Shown: in pieces, positions 1 through 12,100 of the stretch
Position numbering within the stretch: position 1 is the first letter of the stretch
Layout of the letters: each line of letters opens with the position of its first letter
From: Mastigias papua
Lineage: Eukaryota > Cnidaria > Scyphozoa > Rhizostomeae > Mastigiidae
NCBI GenBank assembly: GCA_964019165.1
Contig: OZ025282.1
Coordinates: 2,958,131 to 3,022,130, forward strand
DNA: 64,000 bases
Reading direction: 5' to 3'
Notes under the pieces: model-generated
The model's input: the letters and a program-made list of their open reading frames with translations, nothing else
Told to the model about the DNA's origin: nothing
Databases searched by the model: none
Program-made: the position numbers and the translations under genes

Positions 1-113
1 CAGTGTCACGATTGTCTAATTGCTGGCGGCCGGTGGAACTACGGTAAAGGCTTCTATGTTGACTGTACGCAGAAGGCATCTGCCCCTTGAGGTCACGGAA
101 ACGAACCTGTAAA
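1..113 (+). other. 5' untranslated leader of the NR2F gene (presumed)
   Basis: Sequence directly upstream of the first NR2F ATG at 114. No recognisable coding or promoter motif is seen. It is assigned as leader only because of its position; the transcription start is not visible. Confidence 0.35.
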
Positions 114-3100
114 ATGGAGAGTCAACCTAGCCAGGATTCTCCTAATCAGGTCAGATAATGAGATTTTAATTTAGAATTTTGTCTCGTTGTAGCAAATTGC
201 ACTATTATTTTTCCGCTAGTCGATTGCAGGCTTTTGTATATTAGTTGTTGTCATTCGGTGTAATGATCGTTCTTTTTAGGAGATGCCAGGAAACGACGTC
301 CAAGTATGGCGGGAAAACGGGGTCAACGAGGACGAAACAAAGACAGAAAACCAGCAGATACATTGTGCTGTTTGTGGGGATAAATCGTCTGGTAAACACT
401 ATGGTGTTTTTACTTGTGAAGGATGCAAAAGTTTCTTTAAACGGAGCGTAAGGAGGAATTTAACTTACACATGTAGAGCGTCGAGGAATTGCCCCATCGA
501 TCAGCATCATCGAAACCAGTGCCAGTTCTGTAGACTGAAGAAATGTTTGAAAGTCGGCATGCGAAAAGATGGTAAGCAATTTTTGTCAATTCTCTTGAGA
601 CCGCAACTGACAATACGTGAAAGTAGGCCATTGCTATCTTGCTGCACGATTTGCTGTACGCTGGCCTAACCTGTTTGTTGATGTTAATATCCTGTTTGTG
701 TCTTAGTTTGTTTCATGATTTAGTGCGCACTACTGAAAGTTCAAGGTTTGTTTTCATATTATGGGCAAATTTGTGTCATTTAGCAAGATGCGAAATTTCG
801 GGCGATAAATGAAGTTTGATCACCATAGCAAAACCATTGCGACAATTCGATTGTCTGGAAAACTGTCTGGATTTCACGCCAGTTACGGGAGCTCGCCGTT
901 TCGTCCCATTACAACCTAACAGGCGGCCATCATGCTGTACAACGGATGCTATAACGATCCAGGTAGACGATCTGTCGATTCGAGGATGATCTTTGTTATC
1001 CTTTATGGTCAAACATCATCATCACAGTGTAATTTATGCTTGAAGGAAATCTAGATTCAGAAGTTCTCACTACAGCCATTTTTTGGGAGTATCCAATTAC
1101 ATTTTTGGACACGTTGTTCATTTGGAAAATTGAAGGCCCCAAGTGAAATATTTCATCCACAATACTCTTATTATGTGTGTAGTATGAATATCTATAGGTT
1201 TGACTAGGATTATCATGATTTTCAGTTTTAATTGAAGTTCTTTTTCCGCAGCGGTGCAACGGGGACGAATGTCATCCTCACCAGCCCAAGGAGCTCTCCA
1301 GGTTAGCTTGGTTAATGGAGCGGTAGTCAATGGATATCCTTCGCTTTCTGGGTTCGTCTCACTCTTGATGAGAGCAGAGCCATACCCTACTACCAGGAGT
1401 ATCCAGAATTCTGTTAGCCTACCAAGTTACGTCATGGGGATTGATAACGTTTGCGAGCTCGCCGCTCGCTTACTTTTCTCCGCCGTCGAATGGGCAAGGA
1501 GCATCCCTCTCTTCCCAGATTTAGGCGTCTCAGATCAAGTGGCATTGCTCAGGTTAAGCTGGAAGGAGTTGTTCATTTTGAACGCAGCCCAATGCCCAAT
1601 GCCTATTCAAGTTGCCCATTTACTTGCTGCTGGTGGAGTCCACAGTACACCTATCAACGACCGTATAATATCATTTATGGACCATATCAGAATATTGCAA
1701 GATCAAATGGACAAATTAAAAAATATGCATGTTGATCCTGCAGAGTATGCCTGCCTGATTCACTTGCAGTGACCCAACTTATCAAAATTATTTAAATTAT
1801 GGTCTGTTCTGCTCTTCTCTGCTCTGTTATTTTCCCAACTCCCCTCCACAGCTGTTAAATGTCTTTGCAAGGATCCTCAGTCAGAGGTTTGAATTTTTTA
1901 AATATTACTTTTAGGATCAATCACTCAATGCTAGTAACCTCCATATTTTGCAACCAGGGAGCTGTCTGTGTTAAAAAGCAGACACTCAAATGCAACTCTT
2001 TTGTCTGGAATTGATAGAAGGGGTACTATACAACTTTGCCTCAACAAGGGCATGCTTGGGCTCGCAGACCCTTAATGCTATAAGCAAAAGTTGCCATGTA
2101 TAGATTAAAAGATTCTTTTTATATTGGCACCATGATATCATTGCACCCACTGACCATTCATAGCTTAAGGTGGGGTAAGACACATAATATTGAAAGATTT
2201 CCCTGTTTCCTTCTGTTATTTGTGATCCTTGTGGATAGTCAGGAGACTTTGATACTGAATAGAAAATCCACCAGAACATGTGAAAATGTCAGGGAGTTTT
2301 ATAGGGAAGCCAAACATCCTTAGTTACACATGAAAATGTTTCATAGCCTTTCATGAGTGTTGTAGAACCTAAGTTATTAATTGGACACAGCCATTCAATA
2401 GTGGCCAAAGAGTCTTTGTAGGAAATAGCATTGTCTTTTGTTGAGAGTTGGGAGATAGTGAGGATTGAAAAGCTCTGCATTTGTTTGGGACAAAGTCATT
2501 ATATGATATGTTTCTACTTTCTGCATCACAGCACTCTGATTCAAACCACTATGAGGAGAGGCTCTTTTAAATTCAATATCCCTACTCACCCCACAGGTTT
2601 GTGGATCATCATGACAACATATCTGTTATTGTCCAAAGTGCAACAGTTCAGCTGATTGTTGTCTAGTTGAGACTCTCACAATAAATCTTCTGATGTAAAA
2701 ATGAATGGAGGTTGAATGTATGAGTTTCTTTCTGATTGAATTTGTGATTTATTCTGACCAACTCATGGTGTATCTATATGGACCAATGGCAAACAGTTTT
2801 TTTTGAATGAAAGACACAAAACTATCTGAACCAATTTAGATAACATGGATACCTGTCAATTTATCCATCAATCAATGGGGCCTTACATGACACCTTAGTC
2901 AACTACCAGCTTTCAGAGTTTCAGAAAGGAAAATTTGAGCCATTAGGGTAGGGTTCAATCAATCATGCCACTAGAGCGGGGTGTACTCTCTAGGCCAGTA
3001 GCACAGATGTTACCATGCTGATATGTTTGCTTGCCATTACCATCAAGACTAGAACTATAGGAAGAAGAACTTCCCAGCTACTCCATAAAAAAAATGTATA

Positions 3101-6100
3101 TTATTGGTAAAGCTTGCTATTTTGTAGAAAAAATTTCCTCGCCATAGTCTTGGTTAAAGATAAATCCTTGATGTTTGTGGGGGCATTTCTACTTTAGACA
3201 CTATGTGTAGCCATATCGATTCCTGTTCATATTCAATGAAATGACTGTTCAGAATAAAGTACAATCTATGATGGTTATAAAAGATAGGAATAATTAGATA
3301 GGATACAATAATGTAAAGCTGTGGATCTTGGATCTGTTTCTATCTATATTTAGTGTTGAATATAAGACATTCTGCTGAACAGATTGCTTTGACCAAGTTT
3401 CTTTTTTGGAACTGGGGAGCTTGTGGGATTTGGGATTAGATTCATTAGCCAGAAACTCATCTGGTTTTCTTACAGTGGGCAAAGGCAGTTCACCTTTGCA
3501 TGGGAAGCTGCAATGTTTCTTTCAACAATTTCAAGGCTGGCCTATAATGTCTTCATATTTATCTTGCAATTAATATCATTATTAGTAGTATTTGTGTTTT
3601 TTGTTTTTATCTTATTACTTTTTTGTTATTGTTGTTAGGGTACAAATTGCTAGTAAAAATACCTAGTATGTGAAAATTGCTTAAATTCCAATGAGGAAAG
3701 AACTGAAGTATAAGAAGAAGTTTCCTCAAAGCTATTTAAGTGCTTTTTAAGAATGATAGGCCTTTTATAAGTTAGATGAAACACTGCTTAATATTTACTT
3801 GCTAAGTTGCTCTGAAGCTGTTGCCCCATATGTTGCATTGACTATTCATCCTCTAAAACAAGTCTTTTTACTGCCCTGCCTGTTTGAAATGCTATCAGTT
3901 GCTTAAATCTTGCATTAGATTCCCTTGCTTTTCAAACTATACTTAGATGCAATTAATGGAAAAGAATGGTGTTATTTTATTTGTCATAACAAAAACCTGT
4001 TTCCATCTCCCTTTTATCTGGAACGAGCATCACTAGCATTCTTGAAATAGTTCATACTTCTGTCTGCATCATTTGATGTCTCCCAGTTGTCTTTTTTCAA
4101 TTAGTTCCTTTTTGCCCTGAGCGTGTTGCCATGCGAACAATAAGGACGTGACTCACAACATTTGTCTTCCTCTAATAGCGATTAGCAAGCATGAGCTGTG
4201 CGGGTAAGGGAGACATTGCCATGACAAGCTATATAGCGTTGCTCTTTAACATAAAAATTTGCGTTATCTGGGATACCTCTGGTAAAATTTAATGGGAAAA
4301 TAACGCTGGTGTTTGCAATATTGCAGAGTATCGTCTTACGAGAGATAGAATGTTAGCAGAGAAAGGCAATGCTCATTCAAAGGTAGAAGTTTTATTCGGG
4401 GCAACAGTCCCGGACGTCATTATGAGATACAAACCATATCTATTTGCTCCCGTGTGTTGTTGTGATAAAGGTTCCGCCCGGACAAGTTCGATATTAGGAC
4501 GACTGATATAACCACTGTAACTTTTGAGGCAGGCCCCATGTACCTAATATAATTCCTGCTTCTAAAAAAAGATCAACAGGGTGTCTGTATCTATTGAATT
4601 AATTGGATGATCATGCTCATACTATTGTCTTGTTTATAGCTCTAGAAATTTAATTGAAAGTTTGTCGGATATAACAAATTCCATCAAAACTAAGTTTGTC
4701 AAAGTCCCACTGTGATGAAATTAGATTAATATTACATAGAATTTGAACTATCGGTTTTTTTCAAATTCTGAACGTTTTGTGTTCCAAATTCCATTCAAAA
4801 TAAGAGAACTCATTTTTGCTAGGATTTTCGTTTTTTGAGGTCTTAGCGTGTAGCCAGAGTTGAATTTGTTGACTTGCAATGTAGCATGACTTTCTTATTA
4901 ATTAAGGTATGATGTGTTCACCTTGGCGCTTCTAAGAGCAAGTGTTGGTTGCAAGAAAGCATTGGGGGTATTCCTTCCTTTCACCTTTCTTATTCAACCA
5001 TATTAGTCCTTAGTAGAAACTGCTTTTCTGCGAAAAATATTTCCTAGGCAATTGTATACAATCAAACATAGTAAAGATATCAAGTTTTTCATTGAAGATA
5101 TAGCATTAGCAGACATTCATTTTCATAGGTCTACTCAGAATGCTAAAGGGAAGATGCTTCCTCTACGGAAGAATCTTGCTTTAAGGAAAGATGCTCGCTC
5201 TAATGAAGTATGGTTACTGTAAGGAAAGTTGCTTGCTCTAAGGAAAGATGCATACCGTAAAGAGAAGTCCTTGTTGCGAGGAAACATAGTTGCTCTGGAG
5301 GAAACATACTGCTAAGGAAAGGCGCTTGCTCTAAGGAAAGATGCATACCGTAAAGAGAAGTCCTTGTTGCGAGGAAACATAGTTGCTCTGGAGGAAACAT
5401 ACTGCTAAGGAAAGGCGCTTGCTCTAAGGAAAGATGCATACTGTAAAGAGAAGTCCTTGTTGTGAGGAAACATAGTTGCTCCGGAGGAAACATACTGCTA
5501 AGGAAAGGCGCTTGCTCTAAGGAAAGATGCATACTGTAAAGAGAAGTCCTTGTTGTGAGGAAACATAGTTGCTCCGGAGGAAACATACTGCTAAGGAAAG
5601 GCGCTTGCTCTAAGGAAAGATGCATACTGTAAAGAGAAGTCCTTGTTGTGAGGAAACATAGTTGCTCCGGAGGAAACATACTGCTAAGGAAAGGCGCTTG
5701 CTCTGAGCGAAGGCGCTTACTCTAAGGAAGGGCGCTTGCTCCAAGAAAAGGTGCTTGTCCTAAGGAAACATGCTTACTCTCTACGCAGGAATACTCAGGG
5801 CACTGATGCTTGCCCTAAGTATAGATGTTTGCTCTTAGGAAATATTCTTGCTCATAAGACAGACGAATATCTGAATTCATTGCCTGATTTCTGCTAATGT
5901 GTAACATGATAGGAAATTGAAAAGAATTGTACCGGTATTGTTCTTTCTGTTACTTGCACAATTGTTCTCTGTCATGGCTGGTAGATTCATCTTTAGTTTC
6001 AGAGAGTCCTTGGTCTGGAATCATGTGATAGAGTCATTAGTCTCAACTCCAAATACTAGAGACCCAAGTGAGAACGTAGATTGTTTGATAGATAAAGCTC

Positions 6101-6825
6101 CAAAGTTTAAATAATTTAGAACCTTCTTGGAATAGGAAGCAGTGCATAGGGTTTTCTTTCCTTCAACAATAATAAAATATACAAGTTATGAACGAAGCTG
6201 ATAGTAGTATTGGACCAAAACCTTTGGCGACATAACATACTACGCAAAAATATCGTTCAGGGGCATTTTCAGACTTCTCACAAAACAGGGTTTAAACGTA
6301 TTAATAACAATTTCATTCTTTTACATTGTTTGTAATTACTTTTGGGAAATGTTCGTCCTCTAGTAACGCTTTGTTGGATGTAGATCTAAGAAAAGAGTCA
6401 ACGACTGTCTAATGAAATCGATTTGTGGTATCAGATTTAGGTTAGATTGAAACAACGATATTGAATATTACAGGAAAGCTGAAGAAAGGTTTTTATTTTA
6501 ACTACTGCAATCACCTAGAATGATATCCTATTCCTTTCTAGATGCACCTGGCCTTTCGGATCCAACCTATATTGAGAACCTGCAAGAAAAATGTCAGTGC
6601 GCACTGGAGGATTATATGCGTAGCCAATACCCAACGCAACCAAGTCGTCTAGGTAAGCTGTTACTCAGGCTCCCTTCTATACGCACTGTGAACCAAAGTG
6701 TGATAGAACAGGTGTTCTTTGTACGCTTGGTTGGCAAGACGCCTATAGAAACCCTGATACGAGATATGCTGTTGTCAGGGACATCAGCGTCCAACTGGAC
6801 CGCGTATATGGGCGGCCGACCATAG
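114..6825 (+). CDS. NR2F: COUP-TF nuclear receptor (NR2F family), 4 coding exons, one defective junction
   Basis: Orphan nuclear receptor of the COUP-TF group: a DNA-binding transcription factor acting in the nucleus. Coding exons: 114-149, 280-571, 1252-about 1768, 6542-6825. Exon 1 (ATG at 114, donor at 150) joins exon 2 in phase 0. Exon 2 carries the whole zinc-finger domain with P-box [10 protein letters not shown] and the second finger ending KKCLKVGMR. Its donor GTAAGC at 572 joins the acceptor before 1252 in phase 1, giving VQRGRM. Exon 3 holds most of the ligand-binding domain, including helix 3-5 signature [14 protein letters not shown]. Exon 4 holds the end, including the AF-2 segment [13 protein letters not shown], and stops at 6823-6825. 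Identity to vertebrate NR2F proteins is very high by eye. Oddity: after EYACL the expected KAIVLFTS is missing and frame 1 reaches a stop at 1770. The exact 3' edge of exon 3 is therefore uncertain. Confidence 0.9.
1769..6541 (+). other. Last intron of NR2F (4.8 kb)
   Basis: Runs from the weak donor GTGACC at 1769 to the acceptor TTCCTTTCTAG ending at 6541. I searched it by eye for a micro-exon encoding the missing KAIVLFTS and found no convincing one. It contains the 93-bp tandem array at 5214-5706. The other open frames in it are short and unrecognised. Confidence 0.6.
5214..5706. repeat. 93-bp tandem repeat (about five units), with degenerate flanks
   Basis: The marker GATGCATAC recurs at 5247, 5340, 5433, 5526 and 5619, exactly 93 bases apart. 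Units differ by a few substitutions (for example CCGTAAAG versus CTGTAAAG). Each unit is made of about five diverged subunits of about 19 bases around GGAAA-N-GCTTGCT. Related degenerate subunits continue on both sides, from roughly 5150 to 5860. Because 93 is a multiple of three, the minus strand stays open through the array (about 31 residues per unit). This is probably a by-product of the period and not a gene. Confidence 0.9.
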
Positions 6826-7665
6826 CCTGTCCAAGGTAGAAAACGGTAAAATGGCATAGCACAGCCTGATCGATCCCTAATAATGGCAGCATTAGAATGC
6901 TGCGTAAAGTAGGAGAAACATTCAATGTACTTCCTTAGAACGGAGCCATTTAATGGTCCAAAAATACTGATTAATAGTGTCTGGGTTTCTTAATACTAGG
7001 CTCTCCAAGTGGACAGCAATTACCTTGTCAAGAGCGGACGTGCCCTTTTTCTCTTTGCCCTAAAAACGACCTGGATTATACACAAAATGTTACAAATCAA
7101 ATGTCTTAGGCATGGCTTGTTTCAGTATCTTTCTTCCACTATGTATCCCACAAACACTGCTCCTGACTATATTGAACACTGTCACTTGTGAGGGCCTCTA
7201 AATTAGAATTGTAGGTGCAGGTCAAGCGAGATAAATCAGCACGTGTGACCAGGCTTCGAGCGTCAAAGAGAGTTCTTTTCCAGTCGTTAATCAGGATATT
7301 GATTGCCACACAGTCTGTGATGCATGAACCAGATTCCGTGGATGTCCCAAGAAAGTCCGTTTACGTAAAAGAATTAATGTATATCTCAGTTTTAAGGGCT
7401 TGGGACATTAGGTTGATCCGTACACACAGAAGTTCAAGAGTATTCTTGTAAACTCTATTTTCTGTCCTCACAACTTAAAGCCTAGCGCACGCAGGCAACA
7501 TGTGTGTTTCAGATTTAGAAGTTTCATCACGCCAATAATCTGGGAAACAAAACTCTGTCTATGAGCAGCGCGCACGGGCAGCGTATTTTCAAACATAGAA
7601 ATCTTGGTGTTTGAAACAAAAATGTTGCCCGTATACGTTAGGCGTAACTGTCTGAATTTGTACTG

Positions 7666-7671
7666 AATAAA
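7666..7671 (+). terminator. Candidate polyadenylation signal AATAAA for NR2F
   Basis: The first AATAAA on the plus strand after the NR2F stop codon at 6825 that is placed sensibly for a 3' UTR of about 0.85 kb. It is supported only by the hexamer and its position. Confidence 0.35.
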
Positions 7672-8834
7672 TTTCATTATAGTTATTATGTGGACAATTC
7701 AGCTTTCCCCTTACGGTAACCCAGGGCCTTTATAAAATGCCACAGATTTTGGACGGAGCCTTTATTGGAGACGAGCGTTTAGTAAAGAAGAAAGTTTTAA
7801 TCAAACACAATTTTTTAAATTAGAGAGGGCGTTTGAAAGAGATGGCACGCTACTTGAAGATATTGCAGTACTTCATTGTTTCACCAAGTCCTATGAAAAT
7901 GCATGGTCTTTTCACACCCACCAACGGAATAAGTCTTACACGACCACCATACCCAACGCAAAGTTCTCACTGCTAGGTAGGCCAATTTATTCCGCTGATC
8001 CATACGTCATTGAATTCCGACGAAAGTTGATCAAGGTGCCGCCACGATGTCGTGCATTGTAAAGGTCAAAGGCCAGTGATAACGTTGCGTGTCCTATGCT
8101 AAGCACGAAACACTATTTAGACAGGTAAACAATGTGGAGAACTGTGAAAATACTCAAGCGATATTAAAGGCATTTAGCTATTACATGTATAAGGTATTAT
8201 ATGTGACTGTTTATAGCTGGGCTCAGATGGGGCACCTATTGTTGTTATTTCGTGTTTGAATAGCTGAAACTGGCAGGAGACGAGACAGATTTGCAACGGT
8301 AAATGCAACTGAGACATGACGTGACGCTTCTTCGTGTTATTATGGCCATGCGTAGAAGCTTTAGCGCACGCAGTTTTATTGCGCAGCATCAAAGAAACGT
8401 ATTAATTCCCTATACAAAATCCTTACTTATCATTATGAATAGCGAATTTTTCTATTGTGGCGCGATAGATCTGGGTGCAGTAGTATGCGCGATTCACCTC
8501 AACTCTCTTTGTTCGTTTATTTGTGAGAGCGCCATTTTATCATGTTGCTTATATGTTGCCCCTTTATCATAACTCCGAGGCATAGGAGTGTAGGATAAAT
8601 CTATAAACTAGAATGTAACATTTTGTATTGTGCATCCAAAGAAAGGAACTGGCCTATACATTTTTGGAAGAGAGTTGTTTATATAGGAAAGCATTACTCG
8701 ACCGCTGAAAAAATTTTGTTGAGACCTGAGAGAGTTCTCAAAAAGTATAAATATATGAAAATACAATTTTTAGGCAAGCCCATCATCTCTGTTAAATATG
8801 TATAGATTTCCTTTGATAATATGTTTGTTTCAGT

Positions 8835-9165
8835 GTTATGCTTGTGTAGTGCCTGTTAGCATAGCCGCCAAATGTTTAAGAGGCTGATCAGATCTATTTT
8901 CTCCCAAACTAATTGACCAATCATCATGCAGGATTCTCACCACACACGTGCTCCGCAGCTACATTTAGGCCCATTTTGCATGCTGATTGGTCAGCTAGGT
9001 TGGGAGAAAACAAACATGATTAGAGGTCCCAAACATTTGACGGCTATGCTGTGCCTGTTTGACTTTGCAACACTGAGTGCTATACAAGCTTGAATGCTCT
9101 TGCTAAGAAAGTCTTGACAAAGTTTCAGTACTGAAATAATGAAATAGCTAAGAAGTTTCAGTACT
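8835..9165. repeat. Dispersed repeat copy A, interrupted by the MITE
   Basis: The pieces 8835-8857 and 9051-9165 together resemble 61368-61505. Shared blocks are ATGCTTGTG, AGTGCCTGT, TTGCAACACTG/CTGCAACACTG, TTAGAAAGTCT/AAGAAAGTCT and CAGT-CTGAAAT-ATGAAA. Similarity is about three quarters by eye. No coding capacity is seen. Confidence 0.65.
8858..9050. mobile_element. 193-bp MITE with terminal inverted repeats and 9-bp target duplication
   Basis: The element begins AGCATAGCCG and ends CGGCTATGCT, a perfect 10-bp terminal inverted repeat that continues imperfectly inward for about 70 bases on each side. It is flanked by the 9-bp direct repeat GTGCCTGTT at 8849-8857 and 9051-9059. It encodes nothing. 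A related sequence lacking the insertion is found near 61370-61500. The 9-bp duplication and long imperfect inverted repeats fit a non-autonomous Mutator-like element; the superfamily is inferred. Confidence 0.8.
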
Positions 9166-12100
9166 GAGCGAAAAAAAGTTCGTATACAAAAAACGTGTGC
9201 TTTCTTTAGTAATACTAGTCTGATGCTGCGCATAACAGCAGACGCTCACACTTCCGTATAAACACTTGCGGCGCCGCAGAGGTCATCGCAACAGCGATAA
9301 CGTGTAAGATAACTACTACAGTTAACCAGTACAGTTGACAGACGCTAGCAGCATATGGGGTGGCTACATGACCTAAGTAAGTAAATAACAACCTTCTTGC
9401 TGCACAGGTCACTTGCCCGTATCAGCATTTAAAACGAGTTATAATGATGAAGTTGCTTAGTGACAATATGCCTCGAATGTAGATCCGCGGAAATCCTCTT
9501 AGCAGTCACACGGTAGTTTTTTATGTATCGGGTGCGGTGAAGAGCTTACAGTGATTGGAAATTGAATTTTTGCTTTATAAATCATGTTTCTTATCGTTGG
9601 CCTGAGGTATAAAAACAGCTTGAGCAGTTCATGTGTGACTGTTTGTGTGTAAGGGTCAACTTGTGTTCCGGGCTCCTAGTGGGTAAATCATAACAGCAAG
9701 ATTCATGATTGGTGTTGTTGGCAAGGATCACCACCTGTGGCCCTCCCCCAAAAATTTTATAACGCCCACAGCTGATCACCATCACACACTTTTATAGGAA
9801 TATGGTCTATCAGAATATTGAGATTCAACATCGCTAAAATTTAAGAATAATTTAAGAATAATGCAAGGCTGAAGCTTCGTGAAGATTTAGGTTTTTTTGT
9901 TATTTGAAGTTTTTGTAGAACACGAAAAAAGTGTGAGTTCACTTGTCGGGTCAGGGCATCATTATGGTATGATGCGACACTCTTTAGTATAAGGATGTAG
10001 TTCATACAGATACTGTTGTTCAAAAATCGCCACGAGAGTTAAGAATAATCTTAGGCTCAAAATCCAGAAATCAAAGATTATTGAGGCTCAGGGAAAAAGT
10101 AAGTATTTTTATAAAAGTGTGTATTTTGTTTCGCATGGACGCCTGTTTAAAGCCAATAGATCTAAGAGTACGGGAACAGGTATGGTTTGCAAGGAGGGTC
10201 CACGATATGGATAAAAATCGCAAGGTTTTTATCAACATTTCCTTACAGTGATGTACTTGTCTAGCTGAAGGCATGGTTACACGTGCAGGTACAATCTTCA
10301 TCCATATATGAGTAGACACGAATTTTGTGAAACCCAATGAATTTAGCGTAACAAATTAAATGTGTCAAGTAAATCTAGTATGCCCTTTAAGGGGCATTTT
10401 CTTGTTTCAGTTAAATTTTGCTGGGTCAATTCTTAAAGGGTGGGTGAAGGCTATTTTTTCGCTATTACTGAGCAACTTTCGTTGGCGCTCATTTATGATG
10501 GCAGTAATTTAGGTTGGAAATATAGTGGTGAAACATCGTTGTAAGAGGCATTTTTGCCTGCCCTTGTTAAAATGACTTAAAATTAGTTATCTGGAATGTA
10601 TAGGAGCCAATCACGGAACAGAAAGCCAGAGATCTTCAAGCGTAAAACACTATTGAAGATTGCTCCATCTGCTTTTATTTAGCAGACTGTTATCAGAGGT
10701 TTTTGTGGGGTAGAAGGTTGGAGGTTTTTTAGTGTTGGGTGTATACACTAGGCTTCTTTCTGGGGATGGGACCTGCACTCTGATACCCCAATGAGGGGTG
10801 ATTTGGCCACACTCATTCTCATACGGAGCCAATTACGATCCTGAACTAAACTAGGTAAGGCTCGACGTCGTATTTGGCACCTGTATACCATGTGAAGTAG
10901 TGTACATATAGATTTTATAGATGTTGATAACTTAATTCATGCATCGGAAAGTGAGACGATTTATAGAAGGCATTGTTGCACTCACATTGGCAAACTAGTC
11001 CACAATGCTCGCTCGCAATAATGGGGTGTGGCGCATTTACTTGCAAGGACGATTGAAAGACATTGATTCTGTAGTTTGCTGTCCTTCAATGCATAGATAA
11101 TATAACCATTCGATTGTGAGTAAACCTATCGCGACAAAAGACATGTGTAATCTTCGTATCTTCGGCTGTTGATAAGTTTCCTTCAATATTCAGTTTCACC
11201 GTATCCGCTCGATATTAAATATTTTCTGGATTGAATCTTGACTGATTGAGATTAAGCTCTAGGTCAGTTGCCTCCGTATTTCTGCCACCGGTAACTCGTT
11301 ATTTGACATGGAACTTGGCAACCGTTTCATGTTACGACGAAACGTGAGAATGATCACCGCCCATTGCTATTCAAATCTCTTAATTCAACTCAATTAACAT
11401 CTGCTAGAGCTGATAAATAGAGTTCTGTTCATCACAAGTGACGTCACCATGGGAGAACTAGTAATTTCATCGGTTACAAGGTGATCGTTGTCAACTGGAA
11501 AGTTATCTCAGAAGTATCTTCCTTACATCTTCCCTCCCACCCCGTGCCTCCTCCCCTCCGACATTTCCATAGAACATTTAGGTGTGATATTTTATGGGGC
11601 ATAAAAGTGCCTCACATGTTTGAGGAAAAGATCTCAACTCTGCGAAGATGTGAACTTAGAAATTTTATAGCGTGCAGTGCACTTGGACAATCAAGACTGC
11701 ACCATGCACCTCCAACTTGCTTATTCCTCCTGCGCACAACTTGGCACTGAGAACAAGACTGCGAGTAGGATCCCCTGTAAACCTTGTTGTTAAAATATGT
11801 CATCGTTTTAGAATGCATAACCGAGGCTATTCAATGTGATATATCGGATTTGCTTAGGCCCTTAGAAAATTTCAAATATTACTGATAGGATTCCAGACCA
11901 CAGTTTCTTTGTTCCATGCACACATGTCCTTGTAAGAAAATATGTTTGTGCACCACATTTTCACAGGTGCTGCTCCAAATTCTCGCCAAATAATTATTTT
12001 CCTCATAAGAGAATGATCAGAAGAGTTTCTAGCTGTTATGAAAAGAGGATGTTATTAAAACTAAGCTACAAATCCGTACAAATAGGAAAATCATACATCT

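Noticed and set aside
3125..3165. Possible micro-exon encoding AIVL for the missing NR2F segment
   Set aside because: It has no AG directly upstream in a usable phase and would not supply the FTS end. The match is probably chance.
4225..4255. Segment encoding IALLFN, considered as the missing NR2F micro-exon
   Set aside because: No GT donor follows and only two to three residues agree.
5200..5679. 159-codon minus-strand open frame with a 31-residue repeat
   Set aside because: It follows entirely from the 93-bp tandem repeat, whose length is a multiple of three. No splice context or conserved protein is seen.
5917..6114. 65-codon frame with a signal-peptide-like N-terminus
   Set aside because: It begins with TTG, not ATG, lies inside the NR2F intron, and shows no other support.
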